From: Nesterenkonia marinintestina
GTDB lineage: Bacteria; Actinomycetota; Actinomycetes; Actinomycetales; Micrococcaceae
NCBI RefSeq assembly: GCF_025420485.1
Contig: NZ_JAOEFD010000011.1
Coordinates: forward strand, 32,480 to 96,479
DNA: 64,000 nucleotides
Direction of reading: 5' to 3'
In this document: one piece after another, positions 49,907-58,506 of the stretch
How positions within the stretch are numbered: position 1 is the first letter of the stretch
How the letters are laid out: every line of letters begins with the position of its first letter
Program-made: the position numbers and the translations under genes
Notes under the pieces: model-generated
The model's database searches: none
What the model saw: the letters and a program-made list of their open reading frames with translations, nothing else
What the model was told of the DNA's origin: nothing

Positions 49907-50359
49907 ATGAGACAGCCCTTCAGTGCCGATCTGGGACTCCTGCTGCTGCGCCTGGCCGCAGGCATCTTCCTGCTCATGTCCGGTCTGCGCAAGGCGTCAT
50001 GGATCGGCACCGAGGGCTCCGAAGCCCACGTCGACGCCCTCGGAGTGCCGCTGGCCGAGTACATCGGGCCGGCGCTGCCCTATGTGGAGATCGTCGGCGG
50101 CGCGATGCTCTGCCTGGGCCTGCTCACCCGTCTGGCCGCAGCCGTCCTCGCGCTGCTCGCCGGAGCCGACGCGGTGCTCATGGTCCTGGGGGTCGGAACG
50201 CTGATCAGCATCCAGGAGAGCCGGGACCAGATGCTGCTGCTCATCGGCAATCCGCTCGAGTTCAGCGTCCTGCTCGCCGTGCTGGGCCTCGTCCTGATGC
50301 TCACCGGCGCCGGCGGGATCAGCGCCGACGCACCGCTGCGGCGGGCGCTGCGCCGCTGA
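49907..50359 (+). CDS. DoxX family membrane protein
   Basis: A 150-residue protein with four helices: LLLLRLAAGIFLLMSGLRKASWIG with the family Gly-x-x-Lys pattern, PYVEIVGGAMLCLGLLTRLAAAVLALLAGADAV and two further helices. DoxX proteins are often linked to redox or thiol homeostasis; a specific function is not known. TAGAGT ends six bases before the ATG, so the mRNA is probably leaderless. It stands just upstream of the convergent surface-protein gene. Confidence 0.88.
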   Translation: MRQPFSADLGLLLLRLAAGIFLLMSGLRKASWIGTEGSEAHVDALGVPLAEYIGPALPYVEIVGGAMLCLGLLTRLAAAVLALLAGADAVLMVLGVGTLISIQESRDQMLLLIGNPLEFSVLLAVLGLVLMLTGAGGISADAPLRRALRR

Positions 50360-50386
50360 TCCGGCTGATCACAGAGGCCGGTCCGC

Positions 50387-51619
50387 TCACTGCATGCGGT
50401 GGCGGCGGGCCATCACCAGGGCCCCGGCGCCCAGCAGCACGACCATCACTGCGGAGCCGATGACGAGGTTCGACGCCCCGGTCTCCGTGATCTCCTCAGT
50501 AGGCACGGCTCCCTCAGCCTCGACCGACTCCGACGGGCTCTCCTCCGCGGAGGACGCCGGTGAGGCCGAGGTCTCGTCCTCGGCGGGCTCGTCGGCGTCG
50601 TCCTCAGCCTCGTCGTCACGCTCCGTCGGCTGCGGAGTGCGCTCGGACTCCCCGTCGTCCGCCTCGTCCGTGCCGTCCTCGTCTGCGTCGACCTGGTCGT
50701 CCTCATCCTCCGACCGCTGGTCGGCGGCGACGTCGGCGGCCTGCGGGTCGGTGCCGCCGCTGAGCAGGGTGAAGCTGGCGTGGCAGGTCGCGGTCCGCTC
50801 GCCGTCGGAGACCAGCACCTGCACGCCGTCGTCGACGGTCTGCGCGACGTGGTCCGGGACCTCGAGGGTCAGCGTATGGGCTCCGTTTCCGGCCTCGGCG
50901 AGCGAGGCCTGGACGCGGTGAATGGTGGTCTTGGAGGCGGAGCCGTCGGAGAAGGTCACCTGCGCGGAGGAGGAGTCGGACACCAGCGTGATGGTGGCAC
51001 GGTCCCCGGGGCTCAGCATGGGGCTGCTCTGCGCGGTGCAGGTCAGAGCGCCGGGATCTTCGCCCACGTCGGAGCCGCTGACGCCACCCTCGGCGTCCGG
51101 GTCCTCGGGCTGGCCCTCCGGCTGGCCCTCTGCCGGCGGCCGGTCGGCCGGGGCCTCCGGGGCAGTAGGGCTCGTCTGATCCTGCGGGGCGGGCGGTCCC
51201 TCTTCGGTCCGTGGGGTGGGCGTGGGGGACTGTTCGGTCGGGGTCTGCGATGGGCTGGTGGTCTCGCCGCCCAGTCCGTCGCCTGAACCCTGCTGGCCCT
51301 CGTGCTCGGTCCCTTCCGGGCCGCCCGACTCGGGGTGGGTCTCCATGGGGCTGGAGGAGGAGTCGTCCTGCGAGGGGGAGTACTCGGTATCCAGCTCCTC
51401 CGTCGAATCCCCCTGCTGAGGGGAGAGCTGCTCGGGGGTCGGCGACTCCGTAGGCTCCTCCGGGGTGCTCCCCTCGGTGGGTGTCACGCTGACGGTCGGG
51501 GAGTCGGGGTCGGGCACGGCGATCGCCGGTGAGGCCAGGGACACGCTGATGCCCGCCGCCGCGACCGCAGAGGCGAGCAGCGTCCCCGTGCGGCGTCGTC
51601 CGAGCCTGGTGTCCGTCAT
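50387..51619 (-). CDS. Surface-anchored protein with sortase-like C-terminal signal
   Basis: A 410-residue exported protein. A signal peptide (MTDTRLGRRRTGTLLASAVAA..., cleavage near AIA at residue 34) is followed by about 150 residues of Pro/Ser/Thr/Glu/Gln low-complexity stalk, a beta-rich central region of about 100 residues (SSPMLSPGDRATITLVSDSS..., AHTLTLEVPDHVAQTV) and an acidic Asp/Glu-rich stretch. The C-terminus has the sorting layout: TEEITETGASN, a hydrophobic helix and RRHRMQ. The pentapeptide ITETG resembles the class E sortase motif LAxTG with substitutions. CAGGAC precedes the ATG; an upstream ATG at 51694 is less likely. Function unknown, perhaps adhesion or a stalk. Confidence 0.8.
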   Translation of the reverse strand: MTDTRLGRRRTGTLLASAVAAAGISVSLASPAIAVPDPDSPTVSVTPTEGSTPEEPTESPTPEQLSPQQGDSTEELDTEYSPSQDDSSSSPMETHPESGGPEGTEHEGQQGSGDGLGGETTSPSQTPTEQSPTPTPRTEEGPPAPQDQTSPTAPEAPADRPPAEGQPEGQPEDPDAEGGVSGSDVGEDPGALTCTAQSSPMLSPGDRATITLVSDSSSAQVTFSDGSASKTTIHRVQASLAEAGNGAHTLTLEVPDHVAQTVDDGVQVLVSDGERTATCHASFTLLSGGTDPQAADVAADQRSEDEDDQVDADEDGTDEADDGESERTPQPTERDDEAEDDADEPAEDETSASPASSAEESPSESVEAEGAVPTEEITETGASNLVIGSAVMVVLLGAGALVMARRHRMQ

Positions 51620-51778
51620 GTCCTGGGCGCCCCCGATGTCCCTCTCGACCTGCTTCAGATCATGGCGATGCGCCGCGAACTGCGCATCACTCACAGGTCA
51701 CAATTGGATCACAATTAGGCGCAGGATGCATCGTGGCATGTCTCACACCGCGCTGACCAGGGGTGATGTCGGAGTGAT

Positions 51779-51806
51779 GCCGGCGTCAGGCGGGCCTGAC
51801 GCCGGC
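51779..51806 (-). terminator. Hairpin terminator after the aldo/keto reductase gene
   Basis: GCCGGCGTCAGG and CCTGACGCCGGC form a 12-bp perfect stem with a 4-base loop 22 bp past the reductase stop on the minus strand. It separates that gene from the surface-protein gene. Confidence 0.75.
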
Positions 51807-51827
51807 GTGACGGTGTCCCGTCGAGGC

Positions 51828-52829
51828 TCAGGTCAGGCGATGCTCCGGAGTGCGGTCCAGCGACGGGTCGGTCTCGGCGAAGTGGCCGATCACCGCATCG
51901 ATCCCCTCCATGGTCGACTCGTCGAGCACCACTCCCGCGGCGGCGACGTTCGAGGTGATCTGCTCGGGCCGGGAGGCCCCGACGATCGCCGAGGCGACGT
52001 TGCCGTTCTGCAGCACCCAGGCGATCGCCAGCTGGGCCATGGTCATTCCGTTGTCCTCGGCGATGGTCGAGAGCTTCTGGACGCCCTCGAGCAGCTCGTC
52101 GTCGAGGTAGCGCTCGATCATCCGAGCGCCCTCGTCGTTCGTCGCACGAGATCCTTCGGGCAGCGGCTGGCCCGGGCGGTACTTCCCGGTCAGCACGCCC
52201 TGCGCCATGGGCGACCACACGATCTGCGAGAGCCCCAGGTCCTCACAGGTGGGCACGACCTCTCCTTCGATCACCCGGTAGAGCACGTTGTACTCCGGCT
52301 GGTTGGAGATGAGCTGGAAACCCATCTCCTGGGCGAGGGCGTGGCCGCGGCTGATCTGCTCGGCGGTCCACTCGCTCACCCCGATGTAGTGGGCCCGCCC
52401 GGAGCGGACGATGTCGGCGAAGGCCTGCATCGTCTCCTCCAGCGGCGTGGCGTGGTCGAAGCGGTGGGCCTGGTAGAGGTCGACGTAGTCGGTGCCCAGC
52501 CGCTTCAGCGAGGCGTCGACGGACTCCATGATGTGCTTGCGCGAGAGCCCGGTGTCGTTGGGGCCCTTCGGACCGGTGGGGAAGTACACCTTGGTGAAGA
52601 TCTCCAGCGACTCGCGCCGCTGATCGGCCAGCGCCTCGCCGAGCACGGATTCGGCCACGGTGTTGGCGTAGGTGTCGGCGGTGTCGAAGGTCGTGATCCC
52701 GGCGTCCAGGGCGGCGCGCACACAGCTGCGCGCCACGTCGTTCTCCACCTGGGACCCGTGGGTCAGCCAGTTGCCGTAGGTGATCTCCGAGATCTTCAGG
52801 CCGCTTCGGCCGAGGTGACGGTGCTCCAT
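51828..52829 (-). CDS. Aldo/keto reductase (potassium-channel beta-subunit-like)
   Basis: A 333-residue NADPH-dependent TIM-barrel oxidoreductase. The catalytic tetrad elements are visible: Asp in TFDTADTYAN with the Tyr, Lys in IFTKVYFPTG, and the His in YQAHRFDH. The C-terminal cofactor segment SAIVGASRPEQIT fits the voltage-gated K+ channel beta/YghZ type, which reduces aldehydes such as methylglyoxal. TAGGCT (52836-52841 on the minus strand) ends six bases before the ATG, with no Shine-Dalgarno, so a leaderless start is likely. Substrate not decidable. Confidence 0.92.
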   Translation of the reverse strand: MEHRHLGRSGLKISEITYGNWLTHGSQVENDVARSCVRAALDAGITTFDTADTYANTVAESVLGEALADQRRESLEIFTKVYFPTGPKGPNDTGLSRKHIMESVDASLKRLGTDYVDLYQAHRFDHATPLEETMQAFADIVRSGRAHYIGVSEWTAEQISRGHALAQEMGFQLISNQPEYNVLYRVIEGEVVPTCEDLGLSQIVWSPMAQGVLTGKYRPGQPLPEGSRATNDEGARMIERYLDDELLEGVQKLSTIAEDNGMTMAQLAIAWVLQNGNVASAIVGASRPEQITSNVAAAGVVLDESTMEGIDAVIGHFAETDPSLDRTPEHRLT

Positions 52830-53007
52830 GGGGACAGCCTAGTGGTCCCCGCACCCCGCGGGACAGGGCTCCGAGGTCTGCTGAGGCCAGCCTGTCCTGC
52901 GTGGTCAGCGCGCCGTCGGCTCGCTAGTGTGGCACCGGAGGGATGAGGCGCACCATCTGCACAGGACCACCTGCGGGCGGCCGCAGGAGAAGGAGACGAT
53001 CCGAGTC

Positions 53008-53520
53008 ATGGCACAGCTGAACGGGAAGCTCGAAGAGGCGTTCAACGAGCAGGTCACCCTCGAGCTGGAGGCGGCGCTGACCTACCGGCAGCTCGGCATC
53101 GAGATGGACGTGCTGGGCATGCCCGGCCTGGCCTCGTGGTTCCGCGCCCAGGCCGACGAGGAGGTCGTGCACGCGAACAAGTTCATCGACCACATGGCCG
53201 ACCGCGGGGCCCACCCGCGCATCCGCTCGATCCCGGAGATGAGCGTGCGGGCCTCGAACGTCCTGGAGGCCTTCGAGGCCTCGCTGGCCCACGAGCAGAA
53301 GGTCTCCGAGGCCATCCGCAACCTGTACCGGCTCTCCGAGCAGGAGGGGGACATCGACTCCCGGCCGCTGCTGAGCTGGTTCATCGACGAGCAGCTCGAA
53401 GAGGAGGCGATGGTCGACGAGATCATCGACAAGGTGAAGCTGATCGGCGACGACGGCACCGGACTGCTCAACCTCGACTCGGAGCTCGGCGCCCGCGAAT
53501 CCGGCGGCACGGAGGCCTGA
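53008..53520 (+). CDS. Ferritin
   Basis: A 170-residue ferritin of the bacterial FtnA type, expected to form the 24-mer iron store. Four helices carry ferroxidase residues: EEAFNEQVTLELEAALTYRQL, the ADEEVVHANKFIDHM segment with the Glu and His ligands, then HEQKVSEAIRNLYRL and WFIDEQLEEEAMVDEIIDKV. AAGGAGA lies ahead of the ATG chosen; a longer frame upstream is not family-like. No clear DtxR box was found upstream. With two iron importers in the window this completes uptake and storage. Confidence 0.94.
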   Translation: MAQLNGKLEEAFNEQVTLELEAALTYRQLGIEMDVLGMPGLASWFRAQADEEVVHANKFIDHMADRGAHPRIRSIPEMSVRASNVLEAFEASLAHEQKVSEAIRNLYRLSEQEGDIDSRPLLSWFIDEQLEEEAMVDEIIDKVKLIGDDGTGLLNLDSELGARESGGTEA

Positions 53521-53611
53521 GGAGGCCCTCCGGCCAGCCCCTTTGACACCCATTCTGTGACCCGCATAACATGATGCGACCCGCACGCCGTAGACCCCCG
53601 CGGAGGTGAGC

Positions 53612-54589
53612 ATGACAGTGCAGAAGCCCGTCATCACGGTGCTCTGCCCCGACGACGGCTCGCGGCCGGCGGGACTCTCCTCACTCGACGACGTCGCCGA
53701 GATCCGATGCACCACCGCGGACTCGCTCGCCGAGGACCTGCGCGGTGCCCGGGGGCTGCTGCTGTGGGACTTCTTCTCCCGCGCGGTCTCCGACGCCTGG
53801 GGCTCGGCCGATGAGCTCGAGTGGATCCACGTGGCCGCCGCCGGAGTGGACTCGCTGCTGTTCGACGAGCTCGTCGACTCCGACGTCGTCGTCACCAACG
53901 CCCAGGGCACCTTCGACCGACCCATCGCCGAGTTCGTGCTCGGGGCGGTCTTCTCCCGCGCCAAGGACTTCCCGCGCAGCCTGCGGTTCCAGCACCAGCG
54001 TCACTGGGAGCACCGCGAGACCCAGCGCGTCCAGGGCCTGACGGCCCTGGTCATCGGCACCGGAGCCATCGGGCGGGAGATCGCCCGGCTGCTGCGCGCG
54101 GTCGGCATGGAGGTCTTCGGCGCCGGTCGCACGGCGCGGGAGCAGGACGCCGACTTCGGCGAGGTCATCGCCAGCGACGACCTCGCCCAGCACGTGGACC
54201 GCGCCGACGTCGTGGTCAACGCCGCGCCGCTCACCGCGCAGACCGAAGGACTCATCGACGCCGAGGTGCTGGCGGCGATGAGGCCGGACTCCCACCTGAT
54301 CAACATCGGACGGGGGGAGTCGGTGGACGAGGCGGCGCTGGTCGCCGCCCTCGACGACGGCCCCCTCGGGTTCGCCAGCCTCGACGTGTTCGAGGAGGAG
54401 CCCCTGCCGCAGGACTCCCCGCTCTGGGGACGAGAGGATGTGCTGATCTCGGCCCACATGTCCGGCGACGTCGTCGGATGGCGCGACGCGCTGGCCGAGC
54501 AGTTCCTCGACAACGCCCGCCGCTGGACGGCGGGAGATGACCTGAGAAACGTCGTCGACAAGCGGAAGGGCTACGTCCCCCGACACTGA
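53612..54589 (+). CDS. D-2-hydroxyacid dehydrogenase (NAD(P)-dependent)
   Basis: A 325-residue oxidoreductase reducing 2-oxoacids to D-2-hydroxyacids or the reverse. The cofactor-binding motif is VIGTGAIGREIARLL (Gly149 to Gly154), the substrate Arg is in LINIGRGESVDEAAL, and the DVFEEEPLP Glu and ISAHMSGD His complete the catalytic set, although PH is replaced by AH in the last motif. Related to GhrA-like glyoxylate/hydroxypyruvate reductases. GGAGG lies seven bases ahead of the ATG; a GTG two codons upstream is less likely. It precedes an amidase gene by 26 bp in the same direction. Confidence 0.9.
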   Translation: MTVQKPVITVLCPDDGSRPAGLSSLDDVAEIRCTTADSLAEDLRGARGLLLWDFFSRAVSDAWGSADELEWIHVAAAGVDSLLFDELVDSDVVVTNAQGTFDRPIAEFVLGAVFSRAKDFPRSLRFQHQRHWEHRETQRVQGLTALVIGTGAIGREIARLLRAVGMEVFGAGRTAREQDADFGEVIASDDLAQHVDRADVVVNAAPLTAQTEGLIDAEVLAAMRPDSHLINIGRGESVDEAALVAALDDGPLGFASLDVFEEEPLPQDSPLWGREDVLISAHMSGDVVGWRDALAEQFLDNARRWTAGDDLRNVVDKRKGYVPRH

Positions 54590-54615
54590 AGGCGCGCATG
54601 TGAGGAGGCACCACC

Positions 54616-56034
54616 ATGTCCACCCGTCCCACCACCCTCGCCGATCTGACTGCCGCCGAGCTCTCCGCCGGATACCGGGCCGGAGACTTCAGCCCCGTGG
54701 AGGCGACCGAAGCCGCCCTGCAGCGCGTCTCCGAGCGCGACGAGGCGCTCAACGCCTTCGTGCTGGTCGATGAGGAGTCCGCCCTGGCCTCCGCCCGCGA
54801 ATCGGCCCAGCGGTACCAGGACGGGGCTCCCCTGGGCCCCGCCGACGGTGTGCCGACGTCGATGAAGGACGTGTTCCTCACCAAGGGCTGGCCCACCCTG
54901 CGCGGGTCCCGGCTCATCCCCGAGGACGGCCCGTGGGAGGTCGACGCCCCGGCCGTGGCCCGCCTGCGGGAGGCCGGCGCGGTCCTGTTCGGCAAGACCA
55001 CCACCCCGGAGTTCGCCTGGAAGGGCACCACCGACTCGCCGCGCTACGGCGCCACCGCGAGCCCCTACGACACGAGCACCCACGCCGGAGGGTCCTCCGG
55101 CGGGGCGGCCGCCGCCGTCGGTGCGGGGATGGGCCCCTGGACGGTGGGGACCGACGCCGGCGGTTCGGTGCGCATCCCGGCCTCCTTCACCGGGACGTTC
55201 GCGCTGAAGCCCACCGCCGGGCTGGTGCCCATGTATCCGACGCCGCCCTACGGCACCCTCGCCCACGCCGGTCCCATGACCCGCACGGTCACCGATGCGG
55301 CGATCCTGATGGACGTGATCACCGGCTACGACCCGCGCGACTGGTGTGCGCTGCCCACCCCGCGGACCTCCTTCGTCGACGGGCTCGGCGACGGTGTGGC
55401 CGGACTGCGCATGGCCTTCTCCCGCGACATGGGCTACGGCACCAACGACCCTGAGGTGGAGCGCCTCGTGGAGCAGGCCGTCCACGCCCTGGCCGAGGCC
55501 GGTGCCGAGGTCGAGGAGGTGGACCCGCCGTTCACCGACCCGATCGAGGACTTCCACGTCCTGTGGTTCACCGCCGCGGCGAAGGTCCTGGAGCCCTACG
55601 GCCAGGAGGCCCTGGACATCGTGGACCCGGCCCTGCGCAACGGGGTCGAGGAGCACCGCGGCGACACCGTGATGCAGGAGCTGGCCGCCACGGCGCTGCG
55701 CCAGGCGATGGGCGCGGCGATGGGCGAGTTCCACCAGACCTACGACCTGCTGCTCACCCCCACGATGCCGATCACCTCGTTCACCACCGAGCGGCAGTCG
55801 CCCGAGGGCTGGCGCTCCGACCTGTGGACCAGCTGGACGCCCTACACCTACCCGTTCAACATGACTCAGCAGCCGGCGGCCTCGGTGCCCTGCGGCCTGA
55901 CCTCGGCGGGCCTGCCCGTCGGGCTGCAGATCGTGGGTCGTCGTCACGACGACGCCACCGTGCTCCGGGCCTGCCGGGCCTACGAGGTCGCCTCCGGGGA
56001 GCAGTTCGTGCGTCCCCCGCAGCCGGGTCGGTGA
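54616..56034 (+). CDS. Amidase (amidase-signature family)
   Basis: A 472-residue hydrolase. The amidase-signature triad is complete: Lys84 in SMKDVFL, Ser160 in AGGSSGG and Ser184 in GGSVRIPASF. It hydrolyses an amide to acid and ammonia; the family includes enzymes on aryl, alkyl and hydantoin-derived amides. GAGGAGG is placed nine bases ahead of the ATG. Being next to racemase-like and DUF3830 genes suggests that a small dicarboxylic amide or imide is the substrate, which is inference. It ends 60 bp from the convergent racemase gene. Confidence 0.92.
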   Translation: MSTRPTTLADLTAAELSAGYRAGDFSPVEATEAALQRVSERDEALNAFVLVDEESALASARESAQRYQDGAPLGPADGVPTSMKDVFLTKGWPTLRGSRLIPEDGPWEVDAPAVARLREAGAVLFGKTTTPEFAWKGTTDSPRYGATASPYDTSTHAGGSSGGAAAAVGAGMGPWTVGTDAGGSVRIPASFTGTFALKPTAGLVPMYPTPPYGTLAHAGPMTRTVTDAAILMDVITGYDPRDWCALPTPRTSFVDGLGDGVAGLRMAFSRDMGYGTNDPEVERLVEQAVHALAEAGAEVEEVDPPFTDPIEDFHVLWFTAAAKVLEPYGQEALDIVDPALRNGVEEHRGDTVMQELAATALRQAMGAAMGEFHQTYDLLLTPTMPITSFTTERQSPEGWRSDLWTSWTPYTYPFNMTQQPAASVPCGLTSAGLPVGLQIVGRRHDDATVLRACRAYEVASGEQFVRPPQPGR

Positions 56035-56094
56035 CCGGCCTGCCCGTCCGGGCGCGGGCCCAGGACGTCGCCGTGACGCTCCTGTGCCCTCGGC

Positions 56095-56904
56095 TCAGCG
56101 GGAGGGATCCAGCACGCCGAGCTCGGGGACCATGGGTGCGTGCCGTCCGGCCACCGAGTCCACGGCCAGCCGGATGCCCTCCCAGACGGTGACCTGGTTC
56201 GCGGTGAGCACCGGCTTGCCCAGCGCCTCGGTGAGCACCTCCAGGCGGCCCAGGGTGTGCATCGCGGTGTCCGGGACCAGCATCGCCTCCGCCTCGGGGC
56301 GGTCCGCCGCCCGCACCATCTCCACCAAGGCGTCGGTGCTGAGCTCGCCCACCTCCGCGGCGGTGAAGATGCCCTGGGTCCGGAAGCCCACCGCGTCCAC
56401 GTCGAACCCGGCGAGGAAGTCCCGGAAGTGGGCCGCCAGGCGGTCGGGATAGGAGGCGGCCACCGCCACCCGACGGACCCCCAGGTGGTCCAGGGCGTGG
56501 ACGAACGCCAACGACGTCGACGAGGTCGGCAGCCCGGTGTGGTCGGCCAGGGCCTCCACCTGCCGGTGGGCGCCGCGGGGGCCGAAGACGAAGCTGCCGG
56601 AGGTGCACGCCCACATCACCGACTCCACGCCCTCCACGCCCTCCGCGTCCTCCGCGCCGTCTGCGTCTTCGGCGCCGTCCGGCCCGACCCCCGACCCGAC
56701 GGGCAGCCGGTCCGCCCCCTCGGCCAGCCGCGCCGGGGACCCGGTCTCGGTCAGGGCCTCGGGGGTGTGTTCGTCGACGCCGATGGTGGTGTGCACCAGG
56801 TGCAGCCGCACCCGAGGCGCCACCGCCTCCTCGAAGCGGGGATAGTCGTCCTCGGCGGCGTATCCGGGGTAGAGGATCCCCACCCGGGGTGCGGCGGCGC
56901 TCAT
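56095..56904 (-). CDS. Asp/Glu racemase superfamily protein (maleate isomerase-like), first copy
   Basis: A 269-residue protein of the Asp/Glu racemase, hydantoin racemase and maleate cis-trans isomerase superfamily. VGILYPGYAAEDDYPRFEEA starts the fold and WACTSGSFVFGP carries the first catalytic Cys; the second Cys position of typical racemases is not clear in the C-terminal half, where LVPDTAMHT occurs where a Cys-containing motif is expected. A pseudo-active or isomerase-type reaction is therefore possible. An Asp/Ala/Gly/Val-rich acidic insert lies around residue 70. The ATG overlaps the stop of the second copy (ATGA), so the two form a coupled pair. Confidence 0.8.
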   Translation of the reverse strand: MSAAAPRVGILYPGYAAEDDYPRFEEAVAPRVRLHLVHTTIGVDEHTPEALTETGSPARLAEGADRLPVGSGVGPDGAEDADGAEDAEGVEGVESVMWACTSGSFVFGPRGAHRQVEALADHTGLPTSSTSLAFVHALDHLGVRRVAVAASYPDRLAAHFRDFLAGFDVDAVGFRTQGIFTAAEVGELSTDALVEMVRAADRPEAEAMLVPDTAMHTLGRLEVLTEALGKPVLTANQVTVWEGIRLAVDSVAGRHAPMVPELGVLDPSR

Positions 56905-57725
56905 GCCGGGACCCCCTGCCTCGACGGCTCCGCGGGGTCCCGCAGTGCGGCCCCCGGACCGCAGTAGGGGAGGCCCGCGCGGTGGAGCACCGCCCACACC
57001 GAGGCCTGGTTCGCCGAGACCACCGGCTTGCCCAGCTCCTCGGACAGGGCGTCCAGCAGCCCGTAGGTGGGCAGGTTCGTGCAGGAGACGACCACCATGT
57101 CGGCGGCGGGCGAGTCCGCCTCGCGCACCAGATCGGCGGTGCGGTCGTACGGGACCGTCCAGATCCGACCGGCGAGGTTCAGATGTCCCGAGCTGACCTG
57201 TTCGAAGCCCGCCTCGGCGAAGTAGGCCGCGAACCGCGCGGTGATCTCCGCATCGTACGGGGTCGCCGTGGCGATCCTCCGCCCGCCCGCCGCACGGACC
57301 GCCTCCAGCAGGGCGCCCGAGGTCGTCAGCAGCGGTGCCCCGCCGATGTCGGCGAGCTCGGCCGCGAGTCGACGTTCGCCCGCCAGCCCGTGGGCGAAGC
57401 TGCCGGAGGTGCAGGCGTAGAGGAACTGTTCGACGTCGACGGCGATCAGGGAGCGCACCGCCTCGGCCAGCACGCCGGCGTCGCCGAGGGCCAGCGCCTG
57501 GGCGTCGCTGACGGCGAGCTCCTCGAATCGGGTGCGGGTGAACAGCATGTCGAGCTGCTCGCGGCCGTCCGCGTCGCGGGAGAACCGGCGCAGCTCACCG
57601 TCCAGGGCCATGTCATAGGGGGCGACCACACCGACGGTGGGGGTCGCGCCGGGTCCGTCGGACCTGCGGTCGGATCTGCCGTCGGATCTGCTGGGGGACT
57701 CGATCAGGGGGAAGGCGTCGGACAT
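56901..57725 (-). CDS. Asp/Glu racemase superfamily protein (maleate isomerase-like), second copy
   Basis: A 274-residue relative of the neighbour. VGVVAPYDMALDGELRRF begins the fold; YACTSGSFAHGL carries the first catalytic Cys and VVSCTNLPTYGLLDAL the second, as in maleate isomerase and arylmalonate decarboxylase-type enzymes. The N-terminus bears an irregular Arg-Ser-Asp-Gly repeat of about 20 residues with no clear role. The start follows AGGAGGG at a suitable distance, and that site can pair with an upstream CCCTCC, so translation may be regulated. Functionally this is the more convincing enzyme of the pair. Confidence 0.82.
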   Translation of the reverse strand: MSDAFPLIESPSRSDGRSDRRSDGPGATPTVGVVAPYDMALDGELRRFSRDADGREQLDMLFTRTRFEELAVSDAQALALGDAGVLAEAVRSLIAVDVEQFLYACTSGSFAHGLAGERRLAAELADIGGAPLLTTSGALLEAVRAAGGRRIATATPYDAEITARFAAYFAEAGFEQVSSGHLNLAGRIWTVPYDRTADLVREADSPAADMVVVSCTNLPTYGLLDALSEELGKPVVSANQASVWAVLHRAGLPYCGPGAALRDPAEPSRQGVPA

Positions 57726-57730
57726 GCCGG

Positions 57731-57751
57731 CCCTCCTCTCAGCACGGAGGG
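57731..57751 (-). promoter_or_regulatory. Hairpin covering the ribosome binding site of the second racemase-like gene
   Basis: On the minus strand CCCTCC (57746-57751) can pair with GGAGGG (57731-57736), the Shine-Dalgarno five bases before the ATG. The loop is nine bases. A switch that frees the site is possible. Confidence 0.4.
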
Positions 57752-57877
57752 GAGTCGGAGCGGCCCGACAGGGGACCGATCTCCTAGACTGCTGATGGTC
57801 GGACCCATGGTAGTGGACCCGGATCGCCCGGAGAACCCTCCGGAGGACCCGCCCGAAGCCCGTCCCGAGGAGGACCC

Positions 57878-58411
57878 GTGGCACGTCACATCGTCGTCGA
57901 ACTGACCTCTCGAGGCATCCGCTGCACCGCCCGTCTGCTGGACGAGCAGGCGCCGCGGACGTGCCGCGCCGTCTGGGACGCGCTGCCCCAGGGGGACCAG
58001 GTCTTCCACGGCAAGTACGCCCGCAACGAGATCTACACGCTGCTCCCCGCGTTCGCCCCCGCTGAGCCCGGCCCCGAGAACACCACCGTCACCCCGATCC
58101 CCGGCGACCTGTGCTACTTCGAGTTCGACACCGACATGCTGGGGACCGCCGCCTACGGCTACGACCCCTCGGCGGTACTGGACTCCCCGCAGACGACCGG
58201 GTCCGAACCGGAGGCCCCGCGCCCGGTGATCGACCTGGCCCTGTTCTACGGGCGCAACAACCTGCTGATCAACGGCGACCAGGGCTGGATCCCCGGCAAC
58301 GTCTTCGGCACCGTGGTCGAGGGGCTCGACGAGATGGCCGAGGCCTGTCAGTCCATCTGGATGGACGGGGCCCGGGGCGAGACCCTGCGCTTCTCCCGCC
58401 TCGAGGCGTGA
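57878..58411 (+). CDS. DUF3830 family protein (cyclophilin-like fold)
   Basis: A 177-residue protein that matches the DUF3830 pattern: HIVVELTSRGIRCTARLLDEQAPRTC at the N-terminus, PIPGDLCYFEF in the middle and DLALFYGRNNLLINGDQGWIPGNVFGTVVEGLDEM towards the end. The fold is cyclophilin-like but the residues for prolyl isomerisation are not evident, and no reaction is known. DUF3830 genes are often found beside racemase and amidase genes, as here. GTG start with GAGGAGGA in front. It is divergent from the racemase pair. Confidence 0.85.
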   Translation: MARHIVVELTSRGIRCTARLLDEQAPRTCRAVWDALPQGDQVFHGKYARNEIYTLLPAFAPAEPGPENTTVTPIPGDLCYFEFDTDMLGTAAYGYDPSAVLDSPQTTGSEPEAPRPVIDLALFYGRNNLLINGDQGWIPGNVFGTVVEGLDEMAEACQSIWMDGARGETLRFSRLEA

Positions 58412-58506
58412 GCCACCCTCCGGTGCACTAGGGTGGTGGCCACCGGACCCGACCGCTCCGGCCCCCTCGGGCATCGCCCACGGCCGGTGAGAGAGGAAGC
58501 GACGCC

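Noticed and set aside
57694..57704. GGGGACTCGAT, an end of the 72-bp repeat
   Set aside because: Inside the N-terminal coding region of the second racemase-like gene, with no partner arm.
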